DNA of 64,000 nucleotides from Mesorhizobium sp. AR07 (GCF_024746815.1 NZ_CP080529.1:186001-250000); one strand, 5' to 3'; numbered from the stretch's first letter, positions 44,446 through 54,474 are shown. Numbers and translations are program-made. Notes: a model not told the origin generated them from the sequence alone.

Positions 44446-45207
44446 TCAAATTTCGCGGGCCGCCCACTTTGCCATGCGTTCCCACAACAGGCCGTAATTG
44501 GCCCATTCGTGAAGATTTCCGCACCAGTGATAGACAGGGTCGGTCGTGTAGGCAATGGAGCGGCCCTTGCCGAATTCGGCGACGGCCATGAAGACGTCGT
44601 CACGGACCGTCATCAGGATTTTCGAGTCGGGCTTGGGAAACACCTTGTTGTAACCAAGGATGATGCGCTCCTTGTCGAAGGCCACGCCCTTCAGGATCGG
44701 ATGGTCCGACGACAACACGTCGAGCTGTGCACCCTCCGGAACTTCGATGCGGTCGTCGTTGCCCCGGTCGCAGGTCACTGGCAGCACGGCTTCTATGGGC
44801 GTTCCGCCCCAGATGCCCTTGCCTTCGATCCCTGAGAACGTCGTATAGCCGCCCGCCATGATCAAGCCGCCGCCGCCTTCGACCCATTTGCGGAAATTGC
44901 CGATGCGGTCAGGCCCCATAGGAACCTTTCGCTCGCGATTGCCCGGCAACAACGCGAAGTTGTTGTAGCCGACATCGCTGAGGATGATCACATCCCACTT
45001 GGCGAACTCTTCCGGCGTCATCGGAAATTCGGCGCGGATCTTGTCGGCCGGCATGTGGGTAAGCGCGATACCGGGGCGCGGGCTGAGCGCTTCGCGCAAC
45101 ACGCTCGCAGAATCCCGATAGTAATTGTGGATGAACGTATCCATGCCCTTAGCCGTGATGAGCGTCTCGGCCTGCGTGTCTCCACAATACAAAACTCGGA
45201 TTGCCAT
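44446..45207 (-). CDS. ThuA-like / glutamine amidotransferase-like protein
   Basis: 253 residues from ATG 45207 (AAGGAGAAAG upstream). VLYCGDTQAETLITAKGMDT, ILSDVGYNNF, RKWVEGGGGLIMAGGYTTFS and WGGTPIEAVLPV, a class I amidotransferase-like fold related to ThuA; no catalytic Cys in the elbow position is evident. Such proteins accompany sugar or opine catabolism genes in rhizobia. Exact role unknown. Confidence 0.75.
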   Translation of the reverse strand: MAIRVLYCGDTQAETLITAKGMDTFIHNYYRDSASVLREALSPRPGIALTHMPADKIRAEFPMTPEEFAKWDVIILSDVGYNNFALLPGNRERKVPMGPDRIGNFRKWVEGGGGLIMAGGYTTFSGIEGKGIWGGTPIEAVLPVTCDRGNDDRIEVPEGAQLDVLSSDHPILKGVAFDKERIILGYNKVFPKPDSKILMTVRDDVFMAVAEFGKGRSIAYTTDPVYHWCGNLHEWANYGLLWERMAKWAAREI

Positions 45208-45248
45208 GTCTTTCTCCTTGATCGGAACCGATCGGCGGTGCGTCGCCG

Positions 45249-46181
45249 TCAGTTGCTGGGCTGGTTGAAGCGCAGGCCGTCATTGACGGTGACCTTGTCG
45301 AGCCCGTTGGCCTGCATCCCCCAGGCGGTCAGGATTTTCTCGTAGCTGCCGTCCGACTTCATCTCGGCGAGCGCGGCCTGCACTGCGTCACGCAGCGCGG
45401 CGTCCGACTTGCGGAACGGCATGGCGTTGTATCCGGTGCCGTACTGCTCAAAGGCCAGCACCTCGAGCCCCGCGGCGTCCGGCGATGTCTGGATGACGTA
45501 AGCGGCCACGCCATATTGATACATCGTCGCATCGGCGCGCTTGGTGCGAACCTGCAGCAGGGCTTGGTTGACGTCCTGGAAGACCTGAATGTCGATCTTG
45601 TCGGAGCAGCTGCCGTTCTGCTTCTCGACGAGGCCTTGCATGACGCTGCCCTGCAGCACCGCAACGTGCTTGCCGCACAGGTCGCCAATCTTCTTGATGC
45701 CAAGAGGATTGTCTTTGAGCACGACGATGGCGTTGCCGTCAGTCGAATAGTCGACGAAATCGAGTTTCTGCTCACGCGCCGGCGTGTCGCCCATGCCGGT
45801 CAAGGCGGTGTCGAAACGCTTGGCCTCGATGGCGGCGATGATGCCGGGAAATTTCACGGCCGCCCATTCGGCCTTGAGTCCGAGTTTGGCGGCGATGGCG
45901 TTGCCGAGGTCGATGTCAGAGCCGACCAGCGTTTGGCCGTCCGCTTGGTAGTAGGTATAGGGCGGCGAACTCGGATCGGTCGCGATCTTCAAACTGGCTC
46001 CCTTGAAAGCGTCGGGAACCTTGGCCGCCAGTTTCGGCGAAGCGGTGACGGTCAGTGCCTCCCCCTTCGGCCCGATCTTGAGTTCCTCGCCCAAGGCGGC
46101 GTATGTGCTGCAAAGCAGTGCCGACGCCAGCGCGACCGTCTGCGCGGTCTTCGACAGTACGTTCTTCAAAAGCATGCTCAT
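45249..46181 (-). CDS. Periplasmic amino-acid-binding protein of an ABC transporter
   Basis: 310 residues from ATG 46181. Signal peptide (AQTVALASALLCSTYAALG), then the polar-amino-acid SBP pattern: LKIATDPSSPPYTYYQADGQ, GSDIDLGNAIAAKLGLKAEW, FPGIIAAIEAKRFDTALTGM and CGKHVAVLQGS. Delivers the ligand to the permease/ATPase encoded upstream (48252-49142, 47446-48255). Confidence 0.92.
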   Translation of the reverse strand: MSMLLKNVLSKTAQTVALASALLCSTYAALGEELKIGPKGEALTVTASPKLAAKVPDAFKGASLKIATDPSSPPYTYYQADGQTLVGSDIDLGNAIAAKLGLKAEWAAVKFPGIIAAIEAKRFDTALTGMGDTPAREQKLDFVDYSTDGNAIVVLKDNPLGIKKIGDLCGKHVAVLQGSVMQGLVEKQNGSCSDKIDIQVFQDVNQALLQVRTKRADATMYQYGVAAYVIQTSPDAAGLEVLAFEQYGTGYNAMPFRKSDAALRDAVQAALAEMKSDGSYEKILTAWGMQANGLDKVTVNDGLRFNQPSN

Positions 46182-46257
46182 TGCGTTCTCCTCTGGTTTG
46201 CCGCTTGTCACGGCTGTTTTTCGGCCGGAACCCGACCGACTTAAAAGCAGGCATCGG

Positions 46258-47397
46258 TCACGCAGCTTTGAGCGCAGGCCGGTGAACTGAGAAATGGTGG
46301 CGGATGTAATTGTCGCCACCGGTATCGACGAGGTCGGCTATCGCCACTCCGACGGCCGGCGCCATCTTGTAGCCGTGACCGGAGAAGCCGGCGGCAAGGA
46401 TCACCCGGTTGCTCTCGGGATGAAAATCGATGACCGGATGATTGTCGGCGGTGAAACCGTCGAGATAGACGCCGGATCGCACCGGTTCGGCATCAACGCC
46501 ATCGAGCAGGGTCTGGGCGACTTGCCGCATGATCGCGGTATCGGCATAGGACACGGTCCGGTCGACGGCCGACGGATCCACATCACTGAGATAATTGACC
46601 GGCGGCATGATCTTGACGGTCCAGCCATCGAGACAAGGAAAGCCAGAGTAATCGATTTCTGACGTGCGCCGAATACAGACCGGAAAGCGCGACGGAAGAT
46701 ATGCCGCGGTATCGTCGACACCGAACCAGGTCCCCACGAGCCGCCGTGCGGTGAAATGCGGCGACGGCCCTTCGATCATGCGCGCGCCCCACGCGCCACA
46801 GGTGACCACGGCGGTGTCAAACAACTGCGTCTGCCCGTTGCTGGTGATCTCGACACCGCGGGACCCAGGTCTGACGCGCTCCACCCCGCAGCCTTGGTAA
46901 AGCGTCGCGCCGGCGGCGATTGCCGCCTGCACGGCCGCCCTGACGCCCAGCTCCGGACGGAGTAGCGCGCCATCGAGGTCGAGAAGCGCGAACTCGCCAC
47001 CGCTCAGGCGGTGTTGCGGGAAGCGGTTGCGCAAGGCCTGTTCGTCAAGCACTTCATGGCGCACATCGTGCTCGCGCGCGCCATCGATCGTTCCCAACAA
47101 CCAGTCTGCGCCCCGTTCACCGATGTAAAGGCAACCAATCGGATAGTGGAACTTGCGATCCGAACCGGCCTGAAGCTCGGTCCACAATGCCAGCGACCGC
47201 TTGAGCAAAGGGATGTATTCGGCGCCCTCGCGATAAGCGAGCCGGAATATCCGCGATTCCGCGCCATGAGCGCTGGTGTCATGCGGCACACCCATGCGGT
47301 CGAAGCCAGTGACGTCGTGGCCGCGCCTGGCAAGCTGCCATAGCGCCATGCTCCCCATCGCGCCGACACCGACAACCGCAATCTTCTTGGCCGACAT
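46258..47397 (-). CDS. FAD-dependent oxidase, SolA-like (sarcosine/N-methyl-amino-acid oxidase family)
   Basis: 379 residues from ATG 47397 (GGTGAGG upstream). IAVVGVGAMGSMALWQLARRG (FAD site), GVPHDTSAHGAESRIFRLAY, and ILAAGFSGHGYKMAPAVG. Members such as SolA, MTOX and the Amadori oxidases oxidise secondary amines, releasing an amine or aldehyde and H2O2. The Cys residue that anchors FAD in this family (C-x-F/Y region near Gly-His-Gly-x-Lys) is not plain. Second enzyme-type gene in the operon, beside the importer genes. Confidence 0.88.
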   Translation of the reverse strand: MSAKKIAVVGVGAMGSMALWQLARRGHDVTGFDRMGVPHDTSAHGAESRIFRLAYREGAEYIPLLKRSLALWTELQAGSDRKFHYPIGCLYIGERGADWLLGTIDGAREHDVRHEVLDEQALRNRFPQHRLSGGEFALLDLDGALLRPELGVRAAVQAAIAAGATLYQGCGVERVRPGSRGVEITSNGQTQLFDTAVVTCGAWGARMIEGPSPHFTARRLVGTWFGVDDTAAYLPSRFPVCIRRTSEIDYSGFPCLDGWTVKIMPPVNYLSDVDPSAVDRTVSYADTAIMRQVAQTLLDGVDAEPVRSGVYLDGFTADNHPVIDFHPESNRVILAAGFSGHGYKMAPAVGVAIADLVDTGGDNYIRHHFSVHRPALKAA

Positions 47398-47445
47398 TGT
47401 GAACCTCACCGTTGTTCGGCGCCCGCGAAGCAGGCACAGCTGACC

Positions 47446-48255
47446 TCATTTGATCTTCGACAGGAACGCTTGGGTGCGTGGCTCCACGGGATGAGAGAGC
47501 ACCTGCTCGGATGGCCCCTGCTCCACTACGAGTCCGCCATCCATGAACACAACGCGATCGCTGACTTCGCGCGCGAAGCCGATTTCATGCGTGACGACGA
47601 TCATCGTCATGCCCTTGGCCGCGAGTTCGCTCATGACCGACAGAACCTCATGGACGAGCTCCGGGTCGAGCGCCGACGTTGGCTCGTCGAAAAGCAGCAC
47701 TTTGGGTTGCATGGCCACGGCGCGGGCGATTGCCACCCGCTGCTGCTGGCCGCCGGACAGTTGCGAGGGGCGATGGCCGGCGAAACGTTCCATGCCCACC
47801 GACGACAGCACGCCCATCGCGCGCTCCCGCGCCTCTGCCCGGGACAGGCGCAAGACAAGCCTCAGCGCAAGCGCGACATTCTCCTCGGCCGAGAGATGTC
47901 CGAACAGGTTGAAACGCTGGAAGACCACGCCCATGGTCGCCCGCTGCCTCGCGAACATCGCCGCGGGAACCTCCCACAGGATGCCGTCAATCTCCTGGCA
48001 ACCGATCCGCACGCCGTCCACCCAGACGCCGCCGCCATCCGGCACCTCGAGGAAGTTGAGGCAGCGAAGAAACGTGCTCTTTCCCGAACCGGAAGGTCCG
48101 ATGATGCACACGACCTCGCCGCGGGCTACGTCAAGCGATATTCCCGAAAGTACGAGATGGGTCCCATAAGACTTGCGGATCTCGCGGGCGCTCAGCATCG
48201 GAGGGCTGGACAACCCGCCGGCCCCGGCCATGGGCTGAAGCACGGAGACCGTCAT
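47446..48255 (-). CDS. Polar amino acid ABC transporter ATP-binding protein
   Basis: 269 residues. Walker A GPSGSGKST, Q-loop FQRFNLFGH, signature LSGGQQQRV, Walker B VLLFDEPTSALDPE and H-loop VVTHEIGFA, as in GlnQ/HisP. Start overlaps the permease stop by 4 bp. Provides energy for import of the compound bound by 45249-46181. Confidence 0.93.
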   Translation of the reverse strand: MTVSVLQPMAGAGGLSSPPMLSAREIRKSYGTHLVLSGISLDVARGEVVCIIGPSGSGKSTFLRCLNFLEVPDGGGVWVDGVRIGCQEIDGILWEVPAAMFARQRATMGVVFQRFNLFGHLSAEENVALALRLVLRLSRAEARERAMGVLSSVGMERFAGHRPSQLSGGQQQRVAIARAVAMQPKVLLFDEPTSALDPELVHEVLSVMSELAAKGMTMIVVTHEIGFAREVSDRVVFMDGGLVVEQGPSEQVLSHPVEPRTQAFLSKIK

Positions 48256-49142
48256 GACTGGACCTCAACTTTGAGAGCGAGGTTGGGCGCGGAACCGTCG
48301 CCAAGGCGATGCTCAAGCCAGTACTGGAAGCCGGACGCGACGGTGGTGAGCGCCAGATACCAAAGCGACGCAACGATCAGCAGTTCGATGACCTGGAAGT
48401 TGCGGGCGTAGATGTCCTCGGTCTTGGTCAACAGCTCCTGGGCGCCGATGACGGAGACCAGCGACGTGTTCTTCAGCATGCCAATCGTCTGATTGGCCGT
48501 GGGCGGCGTGATGACCTTGAGCGCCTGGGGCAGGACAATATGGCTCATCACCTGCGTGTCGGTCAGGCCGACGCTGACCGCGGCCTCGCTCTGGCCCTTG
48601 TCGACGGAATTGATGCCGGCGCGGACGATCTCCGCCATATAGGCCGCTTCGTTGAGGCCAAGTCCCAGCAGGGCGGCGGCGAAGGGCGTCACCAGGCTGT
48701 TGATCGGGATCTGCCAGAGACCGATGCCGATGACCGGAAACACCAGCGCGATGTTGAACCAGAAAATGAGCTGGACCAGCAGCGGCGTGCCGCGAAACAG
48801 CCAGACATAGAGCCGCGAGGCCGCCTTCACCGCCGGATAGCGGGATATGGCCATTACTGCGAGAAGCGTGCCGAGAACCACGCCGATCACCATCGACAGT
48901 GCGGTGAGCTCCAGCGTCATCCAGAGCCCGTCGAGGATGGCTGCATGAAATGAGAAGCTCCGGACCACGGACCAGTTGATCGCACCGCTTGTCGCGATCC
49001 GGATTGTCAGCGCCAGCCCGAGCGCGATCACGACCCCGGTGACAACGAGCCGCTTGCCACGTCCAAGCGCGCGAGGCTTGCCTGAAAGCAGCGGCGCGGG
49101 TTGGTTGCCAAGCCCCGAAGGAAAGGTGAAGCTCACGCTCAT
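48252..49142 (-). CDS. Polar amino acid ABC transporter permease
   Basis: 296 residues with five or six membrane helices; ILDGLWMTLELTALSMVIGV, then RGTPLLVQLIFWFN, and the coupling motif EAAYMAEIVRAGINSVDKGQSEAA of HisM/GlnP permeases (quoted in part: EAAYMAEIVRAGI). Conserved ATG 49142 follows the palindrome pair by 10 bp. First gene of the operon. Confidence 0.93.
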   Translation of the reverse strand: MSVSFTFPSGLGNQPAPLLSGKPRALGRGKRLVVTGVVIALGLALTIRIATSGAINWSVVRSFSFHAAILDGLWMTLELTALSMVIGVVLGTLLAVMAISRYPAVKAASRLYVWLFRGTPLLVQLIFWFNIALVFPVIGIGLWQIPINSLVTPFAAALLGLGLNEAAYMAEIVRAGINSVDKGQSEAAVSVGLTDTQVMSHIVLPQALKVITPPTANQTIGMLKNTSLVSVIGAQELLTKTEDIYARNFQVIELLIVASLWYLALTTVASGFQYWLEHRLGDGSAPNLALKVEVQS

Positions 49143-49151
49143 ACCTCGCTC

Positions 49152-49186
49152 AGATATCGATTTCAGGCTATTAGAAATCGATATCT
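49152..49186 (-). promoter_or_regulatory. Paired palindromic operator, 21 bp centre to centre
   Basis: AGATATCGATTTC (49152-49164) and GAAATCGATATCT (49174-49186) form a perfect 13-bp inverted repeat with a 9-bp spacer. Each half is itself a near-palindrome centred on CG, the usual LacI-family operator form; centres are 21 bp apart. It lies just upstream of the permease ATG, so it could control the operon that ends in the LacI gene. Confidence 0.7.
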
Positions 49187-49339
49187 TGTCAATCCTCCCC
49201 CGAAAAGAATAGGGCTCAGCCGATCGATTCGCGGTCTTCCCTGGCGCGGCGGGCGCCTCTCCAGGCGCCCGCCTGCCCCTTGGCGCTCATCCCATACTCT
49301 CAGGGATGATGGGCCTGTTCGATGCTCGACGTGGCCGTA

Positions 49340-50107
49340 TCAGCCGCGTCTGTCGAGAAGTGACGCCGCCGGCTGGTTCAGATAGAGCTTGGCATGGGGC
49401 TGCTTCTGCAGCAGCGATGCCGGGCACATGAACGTCACTGGGCCTTCGAGAAGCTGCTTGATCACGCCCGCCTTGTCGGCATCGTGAACCAGCGCAAGCA
49501 CGCGGCTCGTCTTGAGCAGCGCATGCATTGTCAGCGAAAGACCATAATACGGCACCTCCTCGAGCGTCTTGAAGATGCCGGCCCTTTTGACCTGATTGCG
49601 CGTCATCTCATCGAGCGCCACGACGCGGATAACATCTTTGGTGTCGAAATCGGCGGGCGGATCGTTGAAGGCAAGGTGGCCGCTGTTGCCGATGCCGACC
49701 ACGCACAGCACCGGGTCGAGCTCGTTGTAGAGTTGGGTATAACGAGCCAGTTCCTCCTCGACCGGCGTATGATCACCCTGCATCGGAAAGAACGCCTTCG
49801 GCTTGACGTGGTCGAGCAGGTGCTTGCGCATGCGCGAGGCACCGCTTTCCGCCCGGCTTTCCGCTACACCCATATAGGTGTCGACGTGGAGCACGGTGAT
49901 GCGCGACCACTCGATGTCGGTGCGCGCCCGCAAGGCCGTGTAGAAGGCATCCTGCGCAGCGCCCAGCGCCATGATGATGGCGATCTCCGGCTTCTTGGCC
50001 AGCGCTGCCTTCACCACGCTTGCCAGATCCTCGGCCGCTGCCTCGCCAAGCTCTCTATCAGTCGCCGCGACCAGGACTTGGAGCTGGTCGTATTTGAGAT
50101 GTTCCAT
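49340..50107 (-). CDS. Glucosamine-6-phosphate deaminase-like protein (NagB family)
   Basis: 255 residues from ATG 50107. ITVLHVDTYMGVAESRAESG, MRKHLLDHVKP, VGIGNSGHLAFNDPPADFDT and TFMCPASLLQKQPHAKLYL. The active-site GIGxxGHxAFN of NagB is present. NagB-fold enzymes deaminate glucosamine-6-phosphate, and relatives act on phospho-fructosyl amino acids. Its position between a regulator and an amino-compound transport operon suggests a role in the same pathway (inference). Confidence 0.85.
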   Translation of the reverse strand: MEHLKYDQLQVLVAATDRELGEAAAEDLASVVKAALAKKPEIAIIMALGAAQDAFYTALRARTDIEWSRITVLHVDTYMGVAESRAESGASRMRKHLLDHVKPKAFFPMQGDHTPVEEELARYTQLYNELDPVLCVVGIGNSGHLAFNDPPADFDTKDVIRVVALDEMTRNQVKRAGIFKTLEEVPYYGLSLTMHALLKTSRVLALVHDADKAGVIKQLLEGPVTFMCPASLLQKQPHAKLYLNQPAASLLDRRG

Positions 50108-50234
50108 GTTTCTTCCTTCCGTTTTTCGATTGTGTCCGCGGACAAAGTTCGGGGTGCATGCGCGGCGGGGAAAGCCGCGCAAGGCAAAGGGTCCGGGGTA
50201 TGAGTCTGTCCGGCTTCGGCAGACCCGCCGGCCG

Positions 50235-50717
50235 CTAGAGCTTTGGTGGTCCCGTCTTGCCGCGTCCGGACGGAGTCTTCGCATCGCCGGCGGAGACCCA
50301 GCGCACGCTGTAGGGTGCGTCCACTTTGAATTCTGCTTCGAGATCGACGAAGGTCTGGCGCAGCAGCACTTCGAGGCGCTCATGGTCGCGGGCGCGCATG
50401 GCATCCAGAAGCCGAGAGTGCACCGCGATCATGTGTCGTGCATGCCGTTCGTCATTGTCAAGCGCACCGCGCAACGGACTGAGCTGGCGATAGATGCCCG
50501 ACATCGCCCGCAGCAGGATCGGGTTGCGGGCGGCATGTGCGATGCGCCTGTGGAACATGCCGTCGGCCCGCCACACCATCTTCGGATCGGCGATATGCAG
50601 GTCCATCAGCCGGATCGTATCGTCAATCCGGTCGAATTCCTCCTTCGTCCCGTTCTCGGCAGCCAGGTGATAGACGATCGGCTCTAGCAGCCGGCGTGTG
50701 GCGATCAGTTCCGCCAC
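50235..50717 (-). pseudogene. GntR/FCD regulator lacking its DNA-binding domain
   Basis: The FCD ligand domain is complete (ELIATRRLLEPIVYHLAAEN, DGMFHRRIAHAARNPIL, AVHSRLLDAMRARDHERLEV; metal-binding His residues present). Reading further upstream in frame gives EAHHVAELI and DVVGKNIAHEA, then the frame enters transposase DNA at about 50758. The N-terminal winged helix is therefore lost, cut off by the IS66-type insertion. Downstream nagB-like gene lies 128 bp away. Confidence 0.8.
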
Positions 50718-50759
50718 ATGATGCGCTTCATGCGCGATGTTCTTGCCGACGACATCGAC

Positions 50760-50906
50760 TGACGATTATCGATGGATTGAACTGATCACCGGCGAGGCAC
50801 GCCGCCGACACTGGACGACCGAACAGAAGCTGCAGATCATCGAGGAGAGTTTCCTCCCGGGCGAGCCGGTTTCGTCGGTCGCCCGACGACGAGGCGTTGC
50901 GCCACC
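50760..50906 (+). mobile_element. IS66-type OrfA remnant
   Basis: Plus strand reads WIELITGEARRRHWTTEQKL then SFLPGEPVSSVARRRGVAPP, the N-terminal helix-turn-helix of an IS66/IS3-type OrfA; the rest is missing. It adjoins the broken FCD gene. 50907-51105 shows nothing else. Confidence 0.6.
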
Positions 50907-51105
50907 TCGCATGGCTGAAAGTCATCTGAGAAATTACGGTCGGCCATGTCGGTTCCCCCATAGGACACATCCGAAAAACGTATCGCATAGCGCTGTTTCA
51001 TCGCCGCCGCTAAGACAGCACTCGCAGGCCGCGCAAGTCCGGCTACCACGCGCTGGGCGCAGGCTCCGATCCAGCTTCCCATCGCAGGTGCAATTCTGGG
51101 CTGTG

Positions 51106-51957
51106 CTACTCGCCGAGAACGATCCGCAAGAGGTGGACCGTACTTCTTGTGTTGGTTTTCTTGAGGAGATTGGCCCTGTGGAATTCCACGGTTCGCGGGG
51201 CAATTCCTAAGGTACGGGCAATCTCCTTGCTCGAATAACCCCTGACGATCTGGGCGAGCACGACACGCTCGCGTGCTGTGAAAACGGCATGGCCGGTGTC
51301 CGAGAGGACATCCAGTGCGCCATTCAGCTTCCTGATTTCCTGCTTGGCGTACTGGAGCTCCGGCGTCTCCAGAAATTCCCATTCGCCCTTTCTCCGGGTG
51401 ATGGTGAATTGGTGGGCGCGCGCGACGTCGAGCAGGTCCACGGCCCTGCTTTTCGACAGGGCATAAGTACACAGCACGACCATCTTCTGGCCCGCCAGTG
51501 ACCGGTCGAGTTCATGCTCGTACTGGCAAAACTCCTTCCAGTGGCTGGTCCCGATCCAGAATGCGTTACCGCTCACCCTCATCCCGGCATAGCCCTTTGC
51601 CAACGCCGCCCGCAGCTTCTCATTCCAGCCGCCGGTAATGCGCTGCAGGTCGAACTCCCCGCCTTGAAGGTACCAGTCAGTGCCGGGGATCAGTTCCATC
51701 TGCCCGGCAGCCAGGCGTGCGTCGATGTCGGGAATGGACTGCCGTAGCGTATCCTTCGCCGCCACTGCGTCGATCGGATCGGAGACCGCCCAGATGCAGA
51801 ATTCGTTGTCCTCCAGCCCAGCCGCGAAATAGGAGGCGTTCGTGTCGAGCAGGTCCTGTTCCGCTTCGTAGAAGGCGCAGATATGTGTCCCCCAGGACAT
51901 CTCGCCCATGACGCGGATGCCGGACTTGCGGGGCGCATAGGCAGGCTCATCGCTCAT
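51106..51957 (-). CDS. MEDS-domain LuxR-type transcriptional regulator
   Basis: 283 residues from ATG 51957; an ATG at 51981 is possible. N-terminal MEDS (DcmR-like sensory) domain: GTHICAFYEAEQDLLDTNAS, then ELIPGTDWYLQGGEFD, and GMRVSGNAFWIG. C-terminal LuxR/GerE helix-turn-helix: FTARERVVLAQIVRGYSSKE and APRTVEFHRANLLKKTN. MEDS domains are thought to sense small metabolites or redox and light-related signals. Divergent from the LOV-GGDEF-EAL gene. Confidence 0.85.
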   Translation of the reverse strand: MSDEPAYAPRKSGIRVMGEMSWGTHICAFYEAEQDLLDTNASYFAAGLEDNEFCIWAVSDPIDAVAAKDTLRQSIPDIDARLAAGQMELIPGTDWYLQGGEFDLQRITGGWNEKLRAALAKGYAGMRVSGNAFWIGTSHWKEFCQYEHELDRSLAGQKMVVLCTYALSKSRAVDLLDVARAHQFTITRRKGEWEFLETPELQYAKQEIRKLNGALDVLSDTGHAVFTARERVVLAQIVRGYSSKEIARTLGIAPRTVEFHRANLLKKTNTRSTVHLLRIVLGE

Positions 51958-52146
51958 GTCGATGCCGCTTTCCGGATGCACACGAATACTTCACTGACCC
52001 ACTAAATCGGTCGCAGCCGACGCGGCCCCACGCTACGTCGACCATTCCGTTACGGAACCTGATGATCGTGCCAGTAGAATGTGCGCGGTAGCTGGCCATT
52101 TATGGGGGCGTGCATCTCCGGAGAGACTATCAGCTGTGGCACCAAC

Positions 52147-53873
52147 ATGACAGAGATTTTCAAGGCCGGGTTCGGCAGCCTGATCCGCTCTACTCCGGCC
52201 GCCAACCCGCGCCAAGAACACCTCTGCTCCGGCCTGCCGGAAGCGATCAAGGTCAGGCTGCCCGATCTATCGAGGGATGGTGTGGCCATCAGCGACCTGC
52301 GTGAAAGGGGTATGGCGCTCGTCTACGTCAACAGCGCATTCCAGGACATCACCGGCTATTCTAGTGACGAACTGATAGGGAGGAACTGCCGCTTCCTGCA
52401 AGGCAGCGATCGCCTTCAACCTGAAATCCAGTCCATCCGCGACGCAATCGCCCGCCGTGCGGATGTTGCGGTCACGCTGAAGAACTACCGCAAGGACGGT
52501 AGCAGGTTCTGGAACGAGCTCTATCTCGCGGCCATGAGTGCCACTGGTGGCGAGCCGACGCACTACATCGGACTTATCCGGGACGTGACGGCAAGCAGAG
52601 CTGCTGCCGATCAAATTGCCCAGAGCACCCGCACCGACCTGCTGACCGGGGTGCTTAACAGATATGCCTTCGTCGAGGACGTCGACGTCCTCCTGCGTGC
52701 CGAGCAACGGCCGATCCTACTTGCCAAGATCGACATGGCTCGTTTCCATGACATCAACGAAGGCTACGGATATGATGTTGGCGACCAGGTGTTGATGCAG
52801 ATTGCCCGACGCCTGACCAACACCGGCGCAGCACTGGTCTGCCGCACGGGATCCAAAGAGTTTGCGCTCGCCCAGCCGCTTGGGCATGCCAACGAGGCCC
52901 GAGCGACAATTGAAACGATCCGGCACTGGCGCCGCGGTATCTCGTTGCCGGCGCTACGATCAGCATTCGTTTCGCAATGGGCTATGTCGTCGGCAACCAC
53001 ACGGCGGGCGCGATGACACTGGTTCGTCATGCCGGTGCCGCTTTGCATCGGTCGAAGTTGAACGCCTTCCTCGATGTTTGCGCATTCAGTTCCGAGGATG
53101 ACCGGCGCGCCCGCAACCGACTGCGCATGACCAGCGAAATGCAGCAGGCCCTGGAACATGACGAGTTCGATTTTCACTACCAGCCGCAGGTCGACCTCTC
53201 CACGGGAACTATTGTCGGTGCTGAAGCCCTATTGCGATGGCACCATGGCCTGTTTGGGATTCAGTCGCCGGACAAGTTCATCGGCCATGCCGAAGACACG
53301 GGTCTCATACTCGACATTGGCGCCCGTGGTCTTCGCACCGTCGCGGACTTTGCCGCGCGCGTGAACAGAGACCGACAAGTGCCGATAGTCTTCTCGTTCA
53401 ATGTTTCGCCGATCGAGTTCAAGCTTCGCGACATGCCGAAATTTGTCTCCGACGTGCTCACGGCCAGCGGCGCCGATGCCGCATGGATCAAGCTTGAGCT
53501 CACCGAGAGCTTGATGGTCGAGAGTTCTGCGGAAATGCTGTCGATCATGAGACATCTGCGCGAACTGGGCGTCGGTCTATCGATCGACGATTTCGGTACC
53601 GGTTAGGCAAATCTGCGCTATCTCGAAGATTTCCCCCTCACAGAAATCAAGATCGATCGCGGCTTTGTCAAAGGGCTAGCGCAAAGCCGATCCAAGCGGG
53701 TCATCATTGAGTCGATCATCAGGATTTCCAGAGAACTCGGCTTTCATGTCGTCGCCGAGGGAATAGAGACAGAGGTGGAACGCACGCTCTTGCGCGACAT
53801 GGACTGCGATTTCGGGCAAGGATTTCTGTTCGGCCGGCCGGTCACTGCTGCAGGATTTGAATTGCTATTTTGA
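52147..53873 (+). pseudogene. LOV-GGDEF-EAL protein gene, broken by a frameshift and a stop codon
   Basis: First frame from ATG 52147: LOV/PAS domain with YVNSAFQDITGYSSDELIG and the flavin-binding GRNCRFLQG (Cys81), NYRKDGSRFWNEL; then a GGDEF domain whose motif is degenerate (RTGSKEFALA). Around 52925-52945 the frame shifts; the next frame holds GAEALLRWHH (EAL), FNVSPIEF, KLELTESLM and IDDFGTG, then TAG at 53604, where a Tyr codon is expected. It then reads LRYLEDFPLTEIKIDRGFVK, VVAEGIE and GQGFLFGRP to 53873. EAL residues for c-di-GMP hydrolysis are conserved; a blue-light-controlled phosphodiesterase was likely the ancestor. Confidence 0.85.
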
Positions 53874-53925
53874 GGGCTCGCACGACCCATTGAGGGCCGT
53901 TCACTTGCGTGAATGGTTTGATCGC

Positions 53926-54400
53926 TTAGCGCCCGTCGGGGATCTTGGCGATCTCGGCGCGCATGCGGCGCTCCGAATAGTCGAGCAGGTCGCCAACGGT
54001 CTCGCGGAACCTCTCGACGCCATGTTTGCGGACCAGATCGATCATGCGGCGTTCGCCGAGATCGATCGCGGCGATGAGCGCCCTGAAGTCGCCGTAATTG
54101 TGGCGGGGCGTGCGGACATTGGCGAGTAGAACGCGCCAACTGTCGTCGACGTCCTTGCCGGCCTTCTTGATCTTTACGGGCGGGACGCGGGGCCTCATGG
54201 AAGACTTCCGTCGCCTCGCCGGCGAACCCGGCGGGAGACATGCCGCCGATCTCGACCACGTGGCCCGACGCAACGGCCTCGTTGCGAGCCGCTCGGGTCC
54301 CTATCGGAACGTTATCCGGATGTGTCCGCCACTTTGCCTGTCGATGTCGGATGTCGATGATGTGCTGGAGCGTTTTATACGGAGCTTCCAAACTAGCACG
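53926..54400 (-). pseudogene. Hydantoinase B fragment
   Basis: Minus-strand reading: RNEAVASGHVVEIGGMSPAG then EATEVFHE, and, after a frameshift near 54192, RVPPVKIKKAGKDVDD, VLLANVRTPRHNYGDFRALI and LGERRMIDLVRKHGVERF. This is part of the hydantoinase B/oxoprolinase family (about 500 residues in full). Only about 155 codons remain, with one frameshift, so it is a remnant. Confidence 0.7.
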
Positions 54401-54474
54401 GCTTGATGATCAATTGTCGGCCTTCGCCTCGGTGGCGATCAACGGACGTCCGCGTCGCGCCAAGAGGGCCGCAG

